Shown here piece after piece: positions 54,853 through 64,000 of a DNA stretch of 64,000 bases. The notes beneath the pieces are model-generated. The model was not told the origin of the DNA, searched no databases, and saw only the letters and a program-made list of their open reading frames with translations. This DNA is from Mojavia pulchra JT2-VF2. Its GTDB lineage: Bacteria > Cyanobacteriota > Cyanobacteriia > Cyanobacteriales > Nostocaceae. Location of the stretch: positions 310,001 through 374,000 of the forward strand of contig JAHHHN010000002.1 of the NCBI GenBank assembly GCA_019359325.1. The letters run 5' to 3'. Every line of letters begins with the position of its first letter. Position 1 is the first letter of the stretch. Made by a program: the position numbers and the translations under genes.

Positions 54853-55085
54853 GATAGAATATGAATATGGTACCCAGGAACACTGGAGAAACTCCAACAT
54901 TTGAGGCTGGTTGCACAACCAGAATATCACAGCGTTAAGCCTCTACAGTGAGGAATACACTAGTGAATACCGTTACTGCCACAAATCCTTGTGTAGCAGG
55001 AGCAGGTAAGCAAAAGTGGCGGAGCCGAAGTGTAAAATCCAACCACTGGTGCTGGTGAAGACAAAACTATGATTCTACGCACTTC

Positions 55086-55601
55086 ATGATGAATCCAGGC
55101 TTGCAGTACCCCATATTTGGCCCCGAAATTCAGTGTCCCCACTGTCGCCAAACAATTCCGGCGCTGACACTAACAGATACATACTTATGTCCCCGACATG
55201 GGGCGTTTGAGGCGAATCCCAAAACTGGTGAATTGATCCATCTACAGTCAGGGCGTCATTGGCGGAAGTGGAATAGTGAATGGTATAGGCAACATACCCA
55301 TCCCGATGGCATTCGGTTTGAAATTCACGAAGCACTAGATAAGTTGTATACCCAAGGCTACCGAGCAACGCGGGTGATTATCGCTCGACGCTATCAAGAG
55401 TTGATGAGTGGCTATTTAGAACGCAGCACTCCCTGGCGTTCTGGACAACAGGCAGAAACAACATCTGCGCGGCTGTACGGTTTACCTGTAGAGTTTAGCC
55501 CTGACCCCGCAGAAGAACCTTGTTGGGAAGTAATCAATTTTGATTTGGAAAAAGAGCCTGGTGTACCTGTACGCTATCCTTATTTCAGATTATTTGAGTA
55601 A
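55086..55601 (+). CDS. TIGR02652 family protein with zinc-ribbon-like N terminus
   Basis: The 171-residue protein starts MMNPGLQYPIFGPEIQCPHC. The CPHC and CPRHG pairs, 19 residues apart, look like a zinc knuckle. The rest has aromatic and charged patterns (LIHLQSGRHWRKWNSEWYRQ, PVEFSPDPAEEPCWEVINFD) that I associate with TIGR02652, a cyanobacteria-only family of unknown function. It is divergent from the carbonic anhydrase gene, with about 230 bases between starts. Confidence 0.75.
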   Translation: MMNPGLQYPIFGPEIQCPHCRQTIPALTLTDTYLCPRHGAFEANPKTGELIHLQSGRHWRKWNSEWYRQHTHPDGIRFEIHEALDKLYTQGYRATRVIIARRYQELMSGYLERSTPWRSGQQAETTSARLYGLPVEFSPDPAEEPCWEVINFDLEKEPGVPVRYPYFRLFE

Positions 55602-55777
55602 TAATCAGTGGTGAGTTCTGGGTGCTGAGTGCTGAGTATTTAATGATAATACTTAGTGGTTGTTCTTAGTTAAAAGTTTCTGGAACCGTATAAACAAAGA
55701 GCATTACTGAGATAGTAAAACACAGTCATTTACTGAAAACTTAGAACTCAGAACTCGTTACTCAGCACTATTAACTT
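55602..55777. repeat. GAGTGCTGAGT/ACTCAGCACT repeats
   Basis: The left part has GGTGAGTTCTGGGTGCTGAGTGCTGAGT and the right part (about 55738-55770) has its inverse, AACTCAGAACTCGTTACTCAGCACT. The two halves could pair across the spacer. The same unit is found inside the M16 peptidase gene (57500-57552) and at 39362, 42835 and 60345. Confidence 0.75.
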
Positions 55778-56221
55778 ATGCATCACGCTTCTATTCGGAC
55801 TGGGAATATTCATCGAGCGATCGCCTTTTATGAACAATTGGGGTTTACAGTTTGTGAACGCTTCACTACAGGCTACACCCTAGCTTGCTGGATGGAAGGA
55901 TTGAGCAGCCGAATTGAATTGATCCAGATTCCCGAACCAAAACCAGCCCTAGATGCATTTGCAGACGAACATTATGTAGGGTATTATCATCTCTCGTTTG
56001 ATTTAACTGAGACAACGTCAGATTTGCCCAGTTGGTTAAAAAATTTACAAGAACGCTTCACAACAGCACATCAAAGTCAACCAGAACAATTGCAACCGCT
56101 GAAAGTGCTTTTAGAGCCGACACAGCAGCAAATAGGCGATCGCATTTTTGAAGTAGCTTTTATTGCGGATGCTGATGGGTTACCACTAGAGTTTATTCGG
56201 GTTTTAGCAAAGCTAGGCTAA
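55778..56221 (+). CDS. VOC (glyoxalase/bleomycin resistance) superfamily protein
   Basis: The 147-residue protein begins MHHASIRTGNIHRAIAFYEQ, the VOC metal-ligand strand and helix; a second half has YVGYYHLSFDLTET and IADADGLPLEFIRVLAKLG with the acidic metal ligand. VOC proteins bind a metal between two beta-alpha-beta repeats and act on diverse small molecules. The substrate cannot be told. The ATG start at the conserved His segment is certain. Confidence 0.85.
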   Translation: MHHASIRTGNIHRAIAFYEQLGFTVCERFTTGYTLACWMEGLSSRIELIQIPEPKPALDAFADEHYVGYYHLSFDLTETTSDLPSWLKNLQERFTTAHQSQPEQLQPLKVLLEPTQQQIGDRIFEVAFIADADGLPLEFIRVLAKLG

Positions 56222-56224
56222 GTT

Positions 56225-56318
56225 ATACCAATTCCAAATTCGCTCATTAAAAAAGCCAGATGTCATTTGGGTTTCTAGGCTTGTATCTGTCACATTTTTT
56301 TTCAAAATAGAATTAGCT
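56225..56318. mobile_element. Degenerate relative of the 42695-42791 miniature element
   Basis: It shares the left end ATACCAATTC, then the inner blocks AAAGCCAGAT, GGGTTT and TATCTGT in the same order as at 42695-42791. The right end is decayed (AGAATTAGCTTA against GAATTGGTAT). Remaining bases to 56666 are AT-rich, without a gene, and should contain the promoter of the M16 gene. Confidence 0.55.
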
Positions 56319-56666
56319 TAAAGCATCTTTTTATTTTGCAACACTTTGCGTAGTTGTATAAATTAAAAATCATAAATAATCAGGTTTTATCTTAAAATGC
56401 TTGACTTTAATTGTAAAAGACAAAAGTTAAGGACAAAATAAAATACCAGTACCAAGAATTAAAAGTACTTTTTTATACGATTTTATTTGTAACAAGCTCA
56501 ACTATAGTACAAAAGTTCGCACTAACCTAGTAATTGAGCAAATTATATGTATATTATTAATAATGCTTTTCTGTATATATGCTTAGATGTAAGATTTATC
56601 AAAAGGATTAAACTATAGCCATCACTAAAAAAATGTAACTTAGTTTACAGAGTAGCCGCAAAATCC

Positions 56667-59495
56667 ATGTCTGTGTTTTCTACCTTGTATCGATATCGTT
56701 TTCCGTTATTGTTGTTAAGTCTATGGATAATTGCAGTGTTTTTACTTAGCGGTAAACCTGCCGAGAGCCAACATAGGATAGCATCTAACCAAGTACATCC
56801 TCAATCAACAGTAATTGCAAACAAAATAACACCTTTAACAGTGACAGAGAACGTCCGCAAAACATTGCTAGAGAATGGTTTGACTGTTCTGACAAAAGAA
56901 GTGCATACTGCACCAGTGGTAAGTGTGCAGGTATGGTACAAGGTGGGTTCGCGCAACGAAGAACCTGGAGTGAATGGCATTGCTCACCAATTGGAACACA
57001 TGATGTTTAAAGGCACAAAAAATCGTCCGATTCAATTTGGGCGATTGTTTAGTGCTTTAGGGAGTGACTCGAACGCGTTTACCAGCTACGACCAAACGGC
57101 ATATTACAGCACTGGAGAACGGAATAAGCTCAAAGCACTCCTAGCTTTGGAAGCAGACAGAATGCAAAATTCTCTGATTAATACTGAGCAACTAGCGAGT
57201 GAAAAGCGAGTAGTAATTTCCGAGTTACAGGGTTATGAAAATAGTCCAGAATATCGTCTCAATCGCGCCGTAATGCAGGCAGCTTTTCCGAATCATGCTT
57301 ACGGCTTACCTGTGGGCGGAACCAAAGCTGATGTCGAGAAATTTCAGGTTGAGCAGGTAAGGAAGTATTACCGTAACTTTTACAGTCCCGACAATGCAGT
57401 TTTAGTCATTGTTGGAGATTTTGAAACTACAAAAACTCTAGAAGCAGTTAAAGAGATATTTGGCAAAATACCAAAAAACAGTGCTGACAAAGCAGTATCG
57501 AGTGCTGAGTTAAAACCACTCAGGACTGAGAACTCACCACTCACCACTCCTATCGTGCTACGAGAAGCGGGTGCAGGAGCGCTATTGCAAGTAGTGTACC
57601 CGCTACCAGATGTGAATCACCCGGATGTGCCAGCACTCGATGTGATGGATTACATTCTCACAGAAGGACGCAATTCTCGCCTTTATCAGACATTGGTAGA
57701 ATCAGGTTTAGCCAGTGAAGTCACAGCTTCTGTTGCTAGCTTGCGAGAAGGTGGCTGGTATGAGTTATTAGTGATAGCTGCTCCTAATCAAAAGTTGGCA
57801 AAAATTGATTCTGTGCTGAATAGCGCGATCGCCAATCTGGTAAAAACAGGAGTGACATCAGAGGAAGTCAACCGAGCTAAAACCCAGTTGGAAGCGGCTG
57901 TAATTCTAAATAACCGTGATATCACTAATCAAGCGATGCAATTGGGCAATGATGAGACAACTGCTGGTGATTATCACTACACAGAACGTTACCTAGCAGC
58001 TATCCGCAAGGTGAATGCGGCGGATGTTATGAATGTGGTCAATAAATACCTCAAAAAAGAAGCACGTGCAGTAGGCTTTTTTGAACCAAGCCTAAAACAG
58101 ACAATAGGCAGTGCTGGCAAACTTGACTCCACACAAACTACAGAAAAATTCTCTCCTGGTGCGCCTGTAGATCCAACTGAGGTATTAAAATACCTACCAC
58201 CTGTAGAAGAGGCAACAGATCAAGGTATCAAAAAGCTGCCACAGCAATTTACGTTTGCCAATGGTCTGCGGGTATTGCTGCTTCCTGATAACAGTACTCC
58301 TACCGTTACTTTGAGCGGACACATCAACGCGGGTATGGAATTTGACCCTGATGATAAAGCTGGACTAGCATCTTTCGTGGCAGAGAACTTGATGAATGGC
58401 ACAAAAACGAAGGACGTATTAACAATTGCTAAAGCCTTAGAAGATCGTGGAGCCGATCTGGATTTTGAAGCGTACCGCGAAGGTGTACGTATTGAAGGTG
58501 ATAGTTTAGCTGGAGATTTACCCATCCTTTTGCGAACCTTAGCAGATGTAGTTAAAAATAGTACGTTTCCTGCTAAAGAGTTAGAACTGAATCGCCAACA
58601 AGCTTTGGCTAATCTAGAAATTGATTTAGATGATCCTTATGAAGTAGCTATAAGAACATTTGTACAATCTATTTACCCGAAAAAACACCCGTTACATACC
58701 TTTCCAACCGAGAAGAGCCTACGCCGGATTAAACGTGAGGATGTAATTGCTTTCAAGGCAAAACATTATCGCCCTGATAATACAGTATTAGTACTGGTAG
58801 GAGATTTTGATCCACAACAAGTGCGATCGCTTATTAAAACTGAGTTTGGTGACTGGCAAGTTAGTGGTCAACCACCAACATTAAAATATCCCAAAGCGCC
58901 AATCCTTGAGAAGGTTGTGCGTGTAAATCCTGTGCTACCTGGGAAAGCCCAAGCAATTACTTATATGGGTTACACAGCGATTAATCGGCGAGATCCCCGG
59001 TTTTATGCAGCTTTAGTATTGAATCAGATTTTGGGAGGGGATACCCTATCGAGTAGGTTAGGAGCCGAGGTACGCGATCGCCAAGGTTTGTCCTATGGAA
59101 TTTATAGTTACTTCCAAGTAGGAAAGAATACAGGAACATTTCGGATTGAAATGCAAACTAGCCCAGAAGATACGAGTCAGGCGATCGCTAGTACTCGTCA
59201 GCTATTAAAGCAAATTCATCAGCAAGGCGTTAGTGCATCAGAAGTCGAGACATCTCAACAAACCTTAATCAGCAACTACAATGTTTCTTTGGCAAACCCA
59301 GAGGAATTAACCAAAAGAATTCTGATGAATGAAGTTTACGGACTCGATGAAGTCGAACTGCGCTCCTTTACACAAAAAATTCAGCAAGTTACCCTTGCTC
59401 AAGTTAATCAAGCTGCTCGTGAGTTACTCAACCCAGATAAAATTTTAGTGGTAACAGCTGGCCCGGCTGTATTAGCAGATCAAAGCATCAAGTAG
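56667..59495 (+). CDS. M16 family zinc peptidase, two-domain
   Basis: The 942-residue protein has an N-terminal signal anchor (PLLLLSLWIIAVFLLSGKPA) and two M16 halves. The first has the inverted zinc motif HQLEH (residues 107-111) with a downstream Glu in the usual helix; the second (from about 525) lacks HxxEH and is the structural half. It should act outside the cytoplasmic membrane on peptides. Residues of about 278-296 (SAELKPLRTENSPLTTP) between the first and second subdomains are encoded by a GAGTGCTGAGT...ACTCACCACT repeat in frame. Confidence 0.92.
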   Translation: MSVFSTLYRYRFPLLLLSLWIIAVFLLSGKPAESQHRIASNQVHPQSTVIANKITPLTVTENVRKTLLENGLTVLTKEVHTAPVVSVQVWYKVGSRNEEPGVNGIAHQLEHMMFKGTKNRPIQFGRLFSALGSDSNAFTSYDQTAYYSTGERNKLKALLALEADRMQNSLINTEQLASEKRVVISELQGYENSPEYRLNRAVMQAAFPNHAYGLPVGGTKADVEKFQVEQVRKYYRNFYSPDNAVLVIVGDFETTKTLEAVKEIFGKIPKNSADKAVSSAELKPLRTENSPLTTPIVLREAGAGALLQVVYPLPDVNHPDVPALDVMDYILTEGRNSRLYQTLVESGLASEVTASVASLREGGWYELLVIAAPNQKLAKIDSVLNSAIANLVKTGVTSEEVNRAKTQLEAAVILNNRDITNQAMQLGNDETTAGDYHYTERYLAAIRKVNAADVMNVVNKYLKKEARAVGFFEPSLKQTIGSAGKLDSTQTTEKFSPGAPVDPTEVLKYLPPVEEATDQGIKKLPQQFTFANGLRVLLLPDNSTPTVTLSGHINAGMEFDPDDKAGLASFVAENLMNGTKTKDVLTIAKALEDRGADLDFEAYREGVRIEGDSLAGDLPILLRTLADVVKNSTFPAKELELNRQQALANLEIDLDDPYEVAIRTFVQSIYPKKHPLHTFPTEKSLRRIKREDVIAFKAKHYRPDNTVLVLVGDFDPQQVRSLIKTEFGDWQVSGQPPTLKYPKAPILEKVVRVNPVLPGKAQAITYMGYTAINRRDPRFYAALVLNQILGGDTLSSRLGAEVRDRQGLSYGIYSYFQVGKNTGTFRIEMQTSPEDTSQAIASTRQLLKQIHQQGVSASEVETSQQTLISNYNVSLANPEELTKRILMNEVYGLDEVELRSFTQKIQQVTLAQVNQAARELLNPDKILVVTAGPAVLADQSIK
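57500..57552. repeat. ACTCACCACT-type repeat inside the M16 gene
   Basis: GAGTGCTGAGT followed by CCACTCAGGACTGAGAACTCACCACTCACCACTC. The same units occur in the spacers at 55602-55777 and 60345-60375. It contributes about 17 codons in frame. Confidence 0.75.
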
Positions 59496-59706
59496 AAATG
59501 CTAATTAGTAATCGATAATTGAGATATATAGGACTCCTATTTGATTTTTGAAAAAATTTAGTATATCTTTATTCCTTCTTCCCTGTTCCCTGTCCCCTGT
59601 CTCTACAATCAATTTAGGAATCAAATCGGATTGCTATAGATAAAGTACTTTTCTAACGTCATTGGTTCCTGAGTCCCACCATTACTTTTTTAGGACTGTC
59701 ATAGCA

Positions 59707-60249
59707 ATGCTTTGCTCAGTTACAAAAATTACCAAACATTTACCCCAACTTCTCATTACAATTTTTAATTTTCATATTTCCTCTGCTTGGCTGCAACCAA
59801 TCCAGCGTAGCTTATGTTTTTTAGTATTAATACTGTGCTTTAGTGTTATTAATAGCACTCCAACTTTGGCAGATAACTTGTCTAAAGATTTACTTAAGCA
59901 AGCGCCTACAGAAATTACAGTTAGCTTAGGAAATTCAGCTAATGAACTCAAGTTTGAGCCAAATAACCTAGAATTTATCACCGGAAAACGCTATAATCTG
60001 CGGCTTACAAATCCTAGCCAACTAAAGCACTATTTTACTGCGAAGGATTTTGCCGATGGCATCTGGACACAAAAAGTCGAAGCAGGCAAAGTAGAAATTA
60101 AAGGAGCTATTCACGAACTCGAACTCAAGCCAGGTGCTACAGCCGAATGGGTATTTGTACCTCTAAAATCTGGAAAATACAGTTTACGCTGTCCAATACC
60201 AGGACACACAGAAGCAGGGATGACTGGAGTAATTACCGTCAGCAATTAA
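59707..60249 (+). CDS. Cupredoxin-domain (plastocyanin-like) exported protein
   Basis: The protein has an N-terminal hydrophobic segment (LCFLVLILCFSVINSTPTLA) and a cupredoxin domain. Type 1 copper ligands are visible: His in QLKHYFTA, then Cys, His and Met in RCPIPGHTEAGMTG. The domain is shorter than typical electron carriers and more like the periplasmic copper-binding cupredoxin_1 group. ATG at 59707 is chosen; a TTG at 59662 would add 15 residues. It could be an electron carrier or a copper-handling protein. Confidence 0.82.
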   Translation: MLCSVTKITKHLPQLLITIFNFHISSAWLQPIQRSLCFLVLILCFSVINSTPTLADNLSKDLLKQAPTEITVSLGNSANELKFEPNNLEFITGKRYNLRLTNPSQLKHYFTAKDFADGIWTQKVEAGKVEIKGAIHELELKPGATAEWVFVPLKSGKYSLRCPIPGHTEAGMTGVITVSN

Positions 60250-60512
60250 AAATTAATCTTGATTCAGTAGAAGGCAGCCCGAAAAGGGGATTGGGGACTG
60301 GAGACTGGGGACTGGGGTAGATGGGCAGCAGGGGAGCAAAATTTAGCCATCAGCACTCAAAACTCAGAACTCAGCACTTTGAATAATCTGGCTTACTTAG
60401 TAAATTCAGAGGTAAAAAATAAGTTAAGTTAAATTATAGATATTATTTTTCAACTAATCTAGAACAAACATAGACACTTAAGTATCTCAGCGCCAATAAT
60501 TTTTAATCCCCC
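60250..60512. repeat. Repeat-bearing spacer before map
   Basis: GGGGATTGGGGACTGGAGACTGGGGACTGGGG (60280-60315) and CAGCACTCAAAACTCAGAACTCAGCACT (60350-60378) are the two repeat families of the window side by side. The rest is AT-rich promoter DNA for map. Confidence 0.8.
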
Positions 60513-61340
60513 ATGAACATTCTCACTAACTTGCTTTCTCAAGCAACTCAGCCGACACCTCCAAAAAAACAACGCCGAGGTATTGAAATTAAATCGCCGC
60601 GTGAAATTGAAATTATGCGGCAATCTGCAAAAATTGTGGCAACTGTCCTTAAAGAAATTTCTGAGCTAGTAAAGCCAGGAATGACTACGGCTGACTTGGA
60701 TGCTTATGCGGAAAAACGCATCAGAGAAATGGATGCAACACCAAGCTTTAAGGGATATCACGGTTTTACTGGTTCTATCTGCTCCAGTATTAATAATGAA
60801 GTTGTGCATGGCATTCCTAGTACTAAGAAAGTAATTCGTACTGGGGATGTATTAAAAGTAGATACAGGTGCTTATTATCAAGGTTTTCATGGGGATTCCT
60901 GTATAACAATTGCTGTGGGTGAAGTTACCCCAGAAGCCGCTAAACTGATTCGGGTAGCCGAAGAAGCTCTTTATAAAGGTATTGAGCAAGTCAAGGCGGG
61001 TGCTTATTTATTAGACATTGCTGGCGCAATTGAAGACCATGTAAAAAGCAATGGTTTTAGTGTAGTTGAAGAATTTACGGGACACGGGGTTGGACGTAAC
61101 CTGCACGAAGAACCTTCAGTGTTTAATTATCGTACCCGCGAGATGCCGAATGTTAAACTCCGTACAGGAATGACTTTGGCGATTGAGCCAATTTTGAATG
61201 CTGGTTCTAAGCATACGCGAACTTTATCTGATCGGTGGACAGCGGTAACTGTTGATAATTCTTTATCAGCTCAGTTTGAACATACTGTTTTGGTGACAGA
61301 TACTGGTTATGAGATTTTGACTGATCGCACAAAAGTTTAA
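60513..61340 (+). CDS. map: Methionine aminopeptidase type I
   Basis: MAP removes the initiator Met from nascent proteins. The five metal ligands are in place: Asp in [18 protein letters not shown] (two), His in [12 protein letters not shown], and Glu in [10 protein letters not shown] and AQFEHTVLV. The 275-residue protein carries a short basic N-terminal extension ([20 protein letters not shown]) before the catalytic core. The ATG start has no strong Shine-Dalgarno sequence. Confidence 0.96.
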   Translation: MNILTNLLSQATQPTPPKKQRRGIEIKSPREIEIMRQSAKIVATVLKEISELVKPGMTTADLDAYAEKRIREMDATPSFKGYHGFTGSICSSINNEVVHGIPSTKKVIRTGDVLKVDTGAYYQGFHGDSCITIAVGEVTPEAAKLIRVAEEALYKGIEQVKAGAYLLDIAGAIEDHVKSNGFSVVEEFTGHGVGRNLHEEPSVFNYRTREMPNVKLRTGMTLAIEPILNAGSKHTRTLSDRWTAVTVDNSLSAQFEHTVLVTDTGYEILTDRTKV

Positions 61341-61363
61341 TCATCGAAAATCTGCAATTAATT

Positions 61364-61392
61364 AAAATGCGATCCTCTTGCGATCGCATTTT
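61364..61392. terminator. map terminator with embedded HIP1 site, possibly bidirectional
   Basis: AATGCGATC (61366-61374) pairs with GATCGCATT (61382-61390), loop CTCTTGC, followed by TTTTTCG. Flanking A and T runs extend the stem. The right arm contains GCGATCGC. The leftward gene ending at 61414 could use the same hairpin, whose minus-strand tail is TTAATTAATT. Confidence 0.85.
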
Positions 61393-61413
61393 TTTCGTAT
61401 ATGAATCTGCTAC

Positions 61414-62913
61414 CTATTCTTTAAGTTTTATACTAATAGCCTTATAGTTATTTTTATAATTAGACAGCTGATCTTTAGCCTGCTTATAAACAAACGTACC
61501 TTCTGGAATACCTTCTAATAAATTGATAGCCTGCTGCAATTGTGCTTTTGCTAGCTGCCTAATTAGTGCTGAATGAGGCAGATTTTCCGCCATAGCAGCA
61601 GCTTCTGTTGCTAGCTGTTGACTAGATTTTAAATTTGCCGCTACTTTCTTTTCAGTCAAAATTCTTTGACTAATGGCAATAGAGTTATCACGATAAATAT
61701 TCAGGTGTTTTTTTACCGGAGTCGAAACTGATGTTCCTTCAGGAATACTCTCTAATAAGTTTACTGCTTGCTGCCATTTGGTTTCTGCTTGTTGCCAAAC
61801 TGGTAGAGGAAGCGGTGGCTTTTGAACCATAATAGCAGCTTCCATACCAAGTTTTTGAGCGGATTTATAATTAGCTATGGCGCTTCTTTCCTGTTCGGTA
61901 ATCAGGCTCACTTGCTGAAATTGCGGAATTTTATGCTTAATTACCCAAATACCCAAACCAAATATTACTAGACTTGAGGCTATGGCTAAAGTCGAATGTG
62001 CTACTTTTGGTATTAAAAAATCTGGTACTAATCTTTTGATATTGTTAGCATTTTGTTTTTTATTTAATCTCTCTTCAATATTTATCAGTTCCTGCTCTGC
62101 TTGTAATTTTAAGCTACTACTATCTGTGAGTAATGCATCTATTTTTTGTTTAAGTATTTCACAATCATTAATAATATCTACCAATGGTTGGAATTTACCA
62201 GCGCTGGATATAATAAACCCATATTCATCGTTAAACCATTCTAATTCTAATCCAGAGTTACCACAAAAAGCTGATAATCCTAGCAACATTTCTAGAATAT
62301 TATGACTATTTTTAATACTGTTAAAAATAACAGTAAATCTTTCTTGAATTTGTGTTAATTCTTCTTGAAAAGTAATAATTTTTTGAAGTTGCTGCTGTAA
62401 TTTTTTAGGCTTTATAACTTCTAAATTAATGTTTAAAGCTTCTTTTATTTTTTGGAAACATTCAGGAAGGCTAGAATAGTTAATATTAGAATTAATTTGA
62501 TTGATAAATTGAGAATCGCTTAAAATATCCTTTGCTATCGTCTGAAGCAATTCACTCCATTCATTCCAGCGCTCAATTTGAGCTTGTAAATCATTTAAGG
62601 ATAGTTTTGTGTAGGTATTTCCAAATTTTTCTGCTATAAATCCCTGCCCACGAGTAATAAGTTGATCTACAAAAAAAGTCTCAGGAGGAAATACAGTTAT
62701 GGCTGTAGTGAGAGAAAGCACACCAACTACTGTATTATTGAATTTGCCGCTACTTAATTCTTGAGCAATAGCAGTTTGAAGATTCTGGAGTTGTGCCTGA
62801 ACATGATTTAATCGCGTGATTTCTTGACTAATTTTCTGAGAATCACCAACAGTCAGCTTCAGACTCTCAACAAGATTTGGCAGTTCATTCAAAAGGGTTT
62901 CTAGGTCAGCCAT
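61414..62913 (-). CDS. Unrecognised membrane protein with duplicated C-terminal segment
   Basis: This 499-residue protein is not a family I know. Residues 1-300 are helical with coiled-coil character and short hydrophobic patches (VVGVLSLTTAITVFPPETFF). A transmembrane helix follows (STLAIASSLVIFGLGIWVI, about 313-332). The tail contains two copies of a unit of about 75 residues: KWQQAVNLLESIPEGTSVST and QLQQAINLLEGIPEGTFVYK head matching halves, with LGMEAAIM and LATEAAAM before them. Such helical repeats occur at the ends of other cyanobacterial membrane proteins. No catalytic motif is seen; no function is assigned. Confidence 0.75.
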   Translation of the reverse strand: MADLETLLNELPNLVESLKLTVGDSQKISQEITRLNHVQAQLQNLQTAIAQELSSGKFNNTVVGVLSLTTAITVFPPETFFVDQLITRGQGFIAEKFGNTYTKLSLNDLQAQIERWNEWSELLQTIAKDILSDSQFINQINSNINYSSLPECFQKIKEALNINLEVIKPKKLQQQLQKIITFQEELTQIQERFTVIFNSIKNSHNILEMLLGLSAFCGNSGLELEWFNDEYGFIISSAGKFQPLVDIINDCEILKQKIDALLTDSSSLKLQAEQELINIEERLNKKQNANNIKRLVPDFLIPKVAHSTLAIASSLVIFGLGIWVIKHKIPQFQQVSLITEQERSAIANYKSAQKLGMEAAIMVQKPPLPLPVWQQAETKWQQAVNLLESIPEGTSVSTPVKKHLNIYRDNSIAISQRILTEKKVAANLKSSQQLATEAAAMAENLPHSALIRQLAKAQLQQAINLLEGIPEGTFVYKQAKDQLSNYKNNYKAISIKLKE

Positions 62914-63139
62914 AAATATCTCTTGGGGATTTGCCGAAAATTTATGCCAAACAATTAAAATGGCTATGAAGCAAGGTTATGGCTTGACTAAAAACGTAAC
63001 CTCGCTTGTTGCAGCCTAATATCCTAGTTGATTGGCAAATCTCAGGAGCTATCAGAGCTATAATTCCCAGGAACCTTGCTAAAGTAACGTCTCAGTTTAA
63101 AAATTGCAGAGAAAGACAAAAATACCCGGTAGCTAACCC

Positions 63140-64000
63140 ATGAATAATAATGATTTAGCTTTTACCCCAGCACTGGAGTTGGCGCAATTAATCCATCGCC
63201 GGGAAGTGTCGCCCCTAGAGATGGTGGAAATATATTTAGAACGGATTGAGCGGTTGAATCCTAAATTAGGAAGTTATTTTACGGTGACGGCAGATTTGGC
63301 GATCGCAGATGCTAAAGCCAAAACAGAAATGCTAACAACTACCGCAGAATTACCACCATTTTTTGGCGTACCGATTTCTATTAAAGACCTTAATGCCGTG
63401 GCGGGTGTGCCTTGTACTTATGGAAATCCTGCGTTACTAAACAATATTCCTGATTATGATGATGGGGTTGTAACCCGGATTAAACAAGCTGGGTTTGTTC
63501 TGCTTGGTAAAACCGCAGCTTCAGAAGTTGGTTCATTTCCTTACACCGAACCTACAGGATTTCCCCCGGCTAGAAATCCTTGGAATTTAGAATATACACC
63601 TGGCGGTTCTAGCGGTGGTGCAGCCTCATCAGTAGCAGCAGGATTGTGTGCGATCGCCCAAGGTTCTGATGGTGGTGGTTCAATTCGTGGGCCAGCCGCT
63701 TGTTGTGGTTTGGTAGGAATCAAACCATCACGGGGAAGGGTGACTAAAGCACCAGTAGGCGATCGCCTCTCTGGAATTGCTACTAGTGGGCCGATTGCGC
63801 GTACTGTTGCTGATGCAGCTGCTTTGTTAGATGCGATATCTGGCTATTTCACAGGCGATCCTTATTGGTTACCCGATCCAGAACCATCATTTCTCGCGGC
63901 TACTGAGAAAAAACTTGGTAGTTTGCGAATTGCTTTTACTACTAGCATCCCTCCCTTGGGTAAAGCGGATGCTAACTGCGAACAAGGAGTTTTGCAAACA
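63140..64000 (+). CDS. Amidase signature family protein (partial, 5' part)
   Basis: The gene starts at ATG 63140 (MNNNDLAFTPALELAQLIHR) and is open to the window end, so 287 residues are seen. The Ser-cisSer-Lys triad is present: Lys in PISIKDL, Ser in GGSSGGAAS and Ser in DGGGSIRGPA. It hydrolyses an amide bond; family members include fatty-acid amide hydrolases, indole-acetamide hydrolases and the GatA subunit. GatA is less likely because its usual partner genes are not seen, but the sequence cannot exclude it. It is divergent from the preceding membrane-protein gene. Confidence 0.9.
   Translation, partial: MNNNDLAFTPALELAQLIHRREVSPLEMVEIYLERIERLNPKLGSYFTVTADLAIADAKAKTEMLTTTAELPPFFGVPISIKDLNAVAGVPCTYGNPALLNNIPDYDDGVVTRIKQAGFVLLGKTAASEVGSFPYTEPTGFPPARNPWNLEYTPGGSSGGAASSVAAGLCAIAQGSDGGGSIRGPAACCGLVGIKPSRGRVTKAPVGDRLSGIATSGPIARTVADAAALLDAISGYFTGDPYWLPDPEPSFLAATEKKLGSLRIAFTTSIPPLGKADANCEQGVLQT

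Overview
The window is chromosomal DNA of a cyanobacterium, most likely a filamentous Nostoc/Anabaena relative. This rests on many copies of the HIP1 octamer GCGATCGC, heptanucleotide-type short tandem repeats between and inside genes, a photosystem II gene (psbY), the cyanobacterial small RNA Yfr1, a Ycf35 homologue, and several protein families largely confined to cyanobacteria (DUF928, DUF2288, DUF3038, DUF4335, DUF2997, TIGR02652). Family names are given from recognition of the translated sequence; no database search was run.

Layout. 1-521: 3' end of a P-type cation ATPase gene. 0.6-7.7 kb: a signalling group made of a DUF928 protein, a CHASE2-GGDEF-EAL enzyme, a ComFB-family protein and a TPR-CHAT protein. 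8.0-11.0 kb: a GTPase with a DUF697-like tail, a DUF2288 protein and an AI-2E family transporter. 11.1-15.2 kb (minus): plsX-fabH-fabD-plsC, the start of fatty-acid and phospholipid synthesis, with an inverted pair of about 85-bp repeats flanking fabD-fabH-plsX. 15.4-20.3 kb (minus): leucyl aminopeptidase, an EcsC/DUF697-like protein, an alpha/beta hydrolase and an acyltransferase. 20.7-24.3 kb (plus): metG, a LabA-like NYN protein and an LptC-like lipoprotein. 24.4-29.8 kb (minus): dacB-type carboxypeptidase, a LOG protein, trxA, Yfr1 and a GuaB3 protein. 30.0-31.9 kb: an unrecognised locus that looks frameshifted, then a BrnT/BrnA toxin-antitoxin pair. 32.0-37.7 kb (plus): mutS2, DUF3038 and DUF4335 genes and a YiaA-type membrane protein. 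37.9-39.0 kb (minus): DUF2997, ycf35 and a ferredoxin. 39.0-40.0 kb is repeat-rich and has no convincing gene. 40.0-45.3 kb: a phytol-kinase-like gene, a Cys-rich small protein, a flavoprotein without its redox cysteines, a cobD-like PLP enzyme, HU, and a DUF433/DUF5615 toxin-antitoxin pair. 45.5-50.7 kb (minus): pilM-pilN-pilO-pilQ. 50.8-64.0 kb: a solute-binding lipoprotein, folC, psbY, a gamma carbonic anhydrase, TIGR02652, a VOC protein, an M16 peptidase, a cupredoxin, map, a membrane protein with a duplicated tail, and the 5' part of an amidase gene.

How the parts fit together. Much of the window is housekeeping: lipid synthesis, translation, nucleotide metabolism, envelope and type IV pilus assembly. 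Cyclic-di-GMP turnover, ComFB and the pilus assembly genes are processes linked elsewhere in cyanobacterial motility and competence, but here they lie about 40 kb apart. The most unusual signal is the spread of short intergenic repeats into coding regions: mutS2, the cobD-like gene, an M16 peptidase gene and folC each carry an apparent in-frame segment of the same repeat types found between genes. Small miniature-transposon-like elements and palindromes are also present. The frameshifted three-ORF locus at 30.0-31.3 kb is the best candidate for something undescribed.
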